Shown: positions 60,847-64,000 of the stretch, one piece after another | Position numbering within the stretch: the first letter of the stretch is position 1 | Layout of the letters: each line of letters starts with the position of its first letter | Assembly: GCA_019695095.1 (NCBI GenBank) | Contig: JAIBAQ010000003.1 | Coordinates: forward strand, 37,972 to 101,971 | From: Candidatus Hydrogenedentota bacterium | GTDB taxonomy: Bacteria > Hydrogenedentota > Hydrogenedentia > Hydrogenedentales > SLHB01 | Direction: 5' to 3' | DNA length: 64,000 bases | Position numbers and translations under genes: made by a program | The notes under the pieces: model-generated | What the model saw: the letters and a program-made list of their open reading frames with translations, nothing else | Database searches by the model: none | Told to the model about the DNA's origin: nothing

Positions 60847-63800
60847 TTACTCTCTAGAGGTGAATTCGTCAAGGTTCATAAGAACCCGCGCGACTGCTGT
60901 ATAGGCCGCAGCTTCCGCGCTTGTTGTCCCATCAGGACAGCTGGATCCTGCTGCCTCGCTGGCCGATGCGGGGTTCTGTTCGAATGCCGCACGTTGGTCA
61001 GCAAGCAGCTTTTCGAGCTCGCCAAGCTCTGCATCACTGGGTTCTCGCGATAGACAGACTCGGAACGCATAATTCAATCGCTGACCGGGATCGCAGCCTC
61101 CCCGAGTGAGTATTCGTCTCCCCAATGCCTGGGCACACTCGTTGAATACGGGATCGTTGAGCAGCGTTAACGCCTGGAGCGGCGTGTTGGAACGCGTGCG
61201 CCGGATGCATGTCACATTGGAATCCGGACAGTCGAACGTCATCAGCATCGGATACGGGACCGTTCGCTGGAAGAAGATATACAACCCGCGCCGGTACTTG
61301 TCGTTGCCTTGACTCTCCGGCCAGCGCACCGATCCGGCGTAACCCAATTCCGCTACACCCTTGGGCAGCGGAGGGCGCACACTGGGTCCGCCGACAGCGG
61401 GGTTTAGCAAACCGCTCGCCGCCAGAAACAGGTCGCGGCTGATTTCGGCTTCGTTGCGAAAACGGCCCTGCCTAGCGAGCAGGACATTAAGCGGATCGCG
61501 GTCAACAAGGTCTTCGCGAATATTCGATGACTGCCGATACGTCGCCGATGTCACAATCAGGCGGATCATATCCTTCATGCTCCAGCCCCGCGCTATAAAC
61601 TCGGTCGCAAGCCAGTCGAGCAGTTCGGGGTGCGACGGCAATTCGCCGCGCGTGCCGAAGTCATTGCTGGTAAACACGAGCCCGCGTCCAAACAAATGGT
61701 CCCACATCCGATTGACCGTCACGCGGGCCGTCAGGGGATTGGCGGGATCGACCAGCCAGCGCGCCAGATCGAGCCGGTCGGCCTTTTCGCCTCGAGGCTT
61801 CAACGGCGGCAATATCGAGAATGTACCGGCTTGCACGGCATCTCCCGGACGTAGGAAATCGCCCCGGATGTGGATGTGTGTTTCCGGCGGAGTTGGATTT
61901 TCCGCGATAGTCTGCGCTTGGGTCGCGGGCTGTTGCGGCGCGGCTTTGATATGCGCGTCAAGCGCGGCCTTGAGTTCGCGCATTCTCGAATCAAGTGTAC
62001 CGTAGTATTCGAGAAGCATGGACTTCTGGGCATCCGTACGTTGTTCGGGCGCGGTCTTTAACGCAACGCGCACTTCGTCAGGCAATTGCAGTAGGTTCCG
62101 GGGACTTCGCGTCGCGGAGATCCGGAATCGGCCAATCGTGTAGTTCTCTTGGTATTGTTGGTCCAGCGTGAACGTGAAAATCGTACCCTCGGAGAATCCG
62201 GCGTCGTTGACGGTCGCGAATACGGCGGATTGACTCACGCCCGCGCCGTCACGCGGTGCAATCGCCCAGCCGGACTTGCGGTTGTCGTCGATGGCGCCAG
62301 CCACATCAAAACCGTCTTGCGAGTACGAAGCGATGGCTTGCGCAAATGGAACGGGCTCAGTTGTACCCGGGTCCTTCGGGCGCGCGGCCTTCACGCTGAA
62401 TCCCGTGAGCACCAAATTGCCGTCGGCTGCGCGGCCTGGACCGTTTTGAGGCAGGCTCGCATCGGTGAGCGTCTCAAGCCGAAACGCCGTGACTCCCGTC
62501 AGATCGGTTGTGACGTTGACCGTGTACGCGTCGCGCGCGGGTTGCTGGCCGCTCACGAGAATCGAGTCATCCTCTTGCTTCGTCAAAGTAGCGCCGCCCG
62601 TAGAAATGAAGCCTGCGGGTTTCAATGGCAGCCACTCGGGATCGGTCAAGTCTTGTTTCGCGGCCCAAGCGTTCATACTGGCCTCAAGTTCCGGCTTGTA
62701 CGCATCAATAGCCTTCTGCAATTCGGCCTGACGTGCCTCGTGGGAGGCTTTGGCCTGCTTGTACGCTTCCACCTCGGGGTCGAGCGGAGCGGGGATGTCC
62801 TTCTCCATGCCGGTGTTGAAGAAGGCGTAGAGTTGGTAGTACTCCTTCTGTGAAATCGGGTCGTACTTATGCGAATGGCATTGTGCACAAGCTACTGTTA
62901 ACCCAAGGAACACGGCGCCCGTCGTGTTTGTGCGGTCGACCACCTGCTCGACGCGGAACTGCTCCGGATCGACTCCGCCTTCCTTGTTCGTCAGAGTATT
63001 GCGATGGAAACCGGTAGCCACCTTGTCTTCGGTCGTCGAGCCCGGCACAAGGTCGCCGGCCAACTGAAGTACGGTGAATTGATCGAACGGCAAATCACGG
63101 TTCAGCGCGTCGATTACCCAATTGCGATAACGCCACGCATACGGGCGGACCGTGTCCTTTTCAAACCCATCGCTGTCCGCGTACCGCGCCTCGTCCAGCC
63201 AATGACGGCCCCAACGCTCGCCAAAGTGCGGCGATGCGAGCAAGCGATTCACCAATGCCTCATAAGCATAAGGCGATGGATCGTTCACAAAGGCGTCGAC
63301 TTCTTCTGGCAACGGCGGCAGGCCGATTAGGTCCAGGCTAAGGCGGCGAATGAGCGTGTAGCGGTCTGCCTCGGATGAAGGCTTAATCCCTTCCTTCTCC
63401 AGACGCGCCAGGATGAACGCGTCAATCGGATTCCGTATCCAGGCTGAATCATTCACTGCGGGTGGGTTGCTACGAATGGGCGCCTTGAACGCCCAATGAT
63501 CGGACTTGGGCGCCGTATCTTGGGCTGGAGGCGTATCCGGCCATGTCGCGCCAGCATCGATCCATGCGGTAATTAGCTTGACGTGATCGGCTGTGAGAGG
63601 GGCGCCATTGGGCGGCATCACTTTGCCAGGTTCCGCCTCTGTAATCAGGGCGACGAGTTTGCTGTGAACCGCCTCACCCGGTTGTATGACGGGCCCGGAA
63701 TCGCTGCCGCGCAACGCATCGTCCTTCACATCGAGGCGCAAACCAGCCTTCTGTTTCTCGGGACCGTGGCAGCCAACGCAATGGGTGGCGAAGATGGGGC

Positions 63801-63963
63801 GAATGTCGCGCTCAAAATCGACTGAAGGAACGTCGCCTTGAGAAGATGGGGGAGAGGCTGCGGACGCGCCTTCTGCTACCGGAGCTGGCGGCGCCTGCTC
63901 GTCGGCAAGAGAAAACGATCCCACTACGCACACGCACAAACAACAGAAGAATAGCCGTTTCAT
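60847..63963 (-). CDS. PSCyt1/DUF1549/DUF1553 (PSD1) secreted cytochrome-like protein
   Basis: 1038-residue exported protein. The signal peptide (MKRLFFCCLCVCVVGSFSLA) is followed by a PSCyt1 domain with FERDIRPIFATHCVGCHGPE (C-x2-C-H haem motif). DUF1549 (PSCyt2) is next (YTLIRRLSLDLIGLPPLPEE, WGRHWLDEARYADSDGFE), with CAQCHSHKYDPISQKEYYQL, a second CxxCH. DUF1553 (PSD1) ends it (LARWLVDPANPLTARVTVNR, RCRNE-like RFRNEAEISRDLFLAASGLL). Such proteins are strongly expanded in Planctomycetes and related phyla. Function is unknown; electron transfer coupled to polysaccharide breakdown has been suggested. The start is near the right edge, with a usable AAGG before it. Confidence 0.94.
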   Translation of the reverse strand: MKRLFFCCLCVCVVGSFSLADEQAPPAPVAEGASAASPPSSQGDVPSVDFERDIRPIFATHCVGCHGPEKQKAGLRLDVKDDALRGSDSGPVIQPGEAVHSKLVALITEAEPGKVMPPNGAPLTADHVKLITAWIDAGATWPDTPPAQDTAPKSDHWAFKAPIRSNPPAVNDSAWIRNPIDAFILARLEKEGIKPSSEADRYTLIRRLSLDLIGLPPLPEEVDAFVNDPSPYAYEALVNRLLASPHFGERWGRHWLDEARYADSDGFEKDTVRPYAWRYRNWVIDALNRDLPFDQFTVLQLAGDLVPGSTTEDKVATGFHRNTLTNKEGGVDPEQFRVEQVVDRTNTTGAVFLGLTVACAQCHSHKYDPISQKEYYQLYAFFNTGMEKDIPAPLDPEVEAYKQAKASHEARQAELQKAIDAYKPELEASMNAWAAKQDLTDPEWLPLKPAGFISTGGATLTKQEDDSILVSGQQPARDAYTVNVTTDLTGVTAFRLETLTDASLPQNGPGRAADGNLVLTGFSVKAARPKDPGTTEPVPFAQAIASYSQDGFDVAGAIDDNRKSGWAIAPRDGAGVSQSAVFATVNDAGFSEGTIFTFTLDQQYQENYTIGRFRISATRSPRNLLQLPDEVRVALKTAPEQRTDAQKSMLLEYYGTLDSRMRELKAALDAHIKAAPQQPATQAQTIAENPTPPETHIHIRGDFLRPGDAVQAGTFSILPPLKPRGEKADRLDLARWLVDPANPLTARVTVNRMWDHLFGRGLVFTSNDFGTRGELPSHPELLDWLATEFIARGWSMKDMIRLIVTSATYRQSSNIREDLVDRDPLNVLLARQGRFRNEAEISRDLFLAASGLLNPAVGGPSVRPPLPKGVAELGYAGSVRWPESQGNDKYRRGLYIFFQRTVPYPMLMTFDCPDSNVTCIRRTRSNTPLQALTLLNDPVFNECAQALGRRILTRGGCDPGQRLNYAFRVCLSREPSDAELGELEKLLADQRAAFEQNPASASEAAGSSCPDGTTSAEAAAYTAVARVLMNLDEFTSRE

Positions 63964-64000
63964 AAGGACACCTTCTGCATGCAGCTTCTGACCAGGAACC

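Noticed and set aside
1..64000. tRNA, rRNA or CRISPR features
   Set aside because: Scanning by eye for T-loop GTTCRA motifs with matching acceptor stems and for regularly spaced repeats gave nothing convincing; a covariance-model search would be decisive.

Overview
This 64 kb window comes from a GC-rich, Gram-negative-type bacterial chromosome. The gene mix is typical of the Planctomycetota, Lentisphaerota and Hydrogenedentota type of free-living heterotroph. It includes a PSCyt1/DUF1549/DUF1553 protein, three prepilin-like proteins with the H-X9-DG C-terminal motif, many secreted carbohydrate-active proteins, an ECF sigma factor fused to a membrane and Ig-like tail, and a Ser/Thr kinase. My best guess is Candidatus Hydrogenedentota. 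This is inference from gene content; there is no rRNA or tRNA gene in the window to test it. I see no phage, IS element, CRISPR array or plasmid functions.

Layout. 1-6.2 kb: a PAS histidine kinase (cut by the left edge), a GHMP kinase with a sialidase-like protein, a ketopantoate-reductase-like enzyme and an EF-hand protein. 6.5-16.4 kb: mostly housekeeping, with a YkgJ-type cysteine-cluster protein, acpP-fabF-rnc, a prepilin-like protein, purine nucleoside phosphorylase overlapping a dGTPase, a phosphoesterase, a GspF-N/TPR protein and galactokinase. 16.7-20.8 kb: a secreted beta-helix protein, then a nitric-oxide module (truncated haemoglobin plus 2Fe-2S/FAD reductase, divergent from an NsrR-type repressor). 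20.8-27.4 kb: a three-gene ABC export operon and a haem-motif chemoreceptor. 27.5-30.1 kb: citrate synthase and the di-iron repair protein RIC, which is bracketed by palindromic repeats. 30.2-34.9 kb: secreted hydrolase-like proteins and an orphan ClpX-type zinc-finger protein. 34.9-37.4 kb: a sugar ABC permease and a sodium/solute symporter. 37.5-47.8 kb: a LolA-like protein, the ECF fusion, a second prepilin-like protein, two EEP-fold proteins (one resembling eukaryotic Cwh43/PGAP2IP) and a second ABC exporter. 47.8-64 kb: a large D-2-hydroxyacid dehydrogenase, a large (alpha/alpha)6 glycosidase-like protein, a Ser/Thr kinase with a LysM tail, a Trm112-like protein, a GT39 pseudogene with three in-frame stops, a third prepilin-like protein, a WS/DGAT acyltransferase and the PSCyt1/PSD1 protein.

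Two themes stand out. First, nitrosative stress: the globin and reductase genes look like the two halves of a flavohaemoglobin placed in one NsrR-controlled operon, with a near-ideal 23-bp operator overlapping the promoter; RIC, 9 kb away, would repair NO-damaged di-iron and Fe-S proteins. Second, signalling proteins with unusual extracytoplasmic tails: the ECF sigma fusion, the LysM kinase and the haem-type chemoreceptor. Palindromic repeats are sparse but non-random: two families meet around the RIC gene, and long stems without U-tracts follow several genes.
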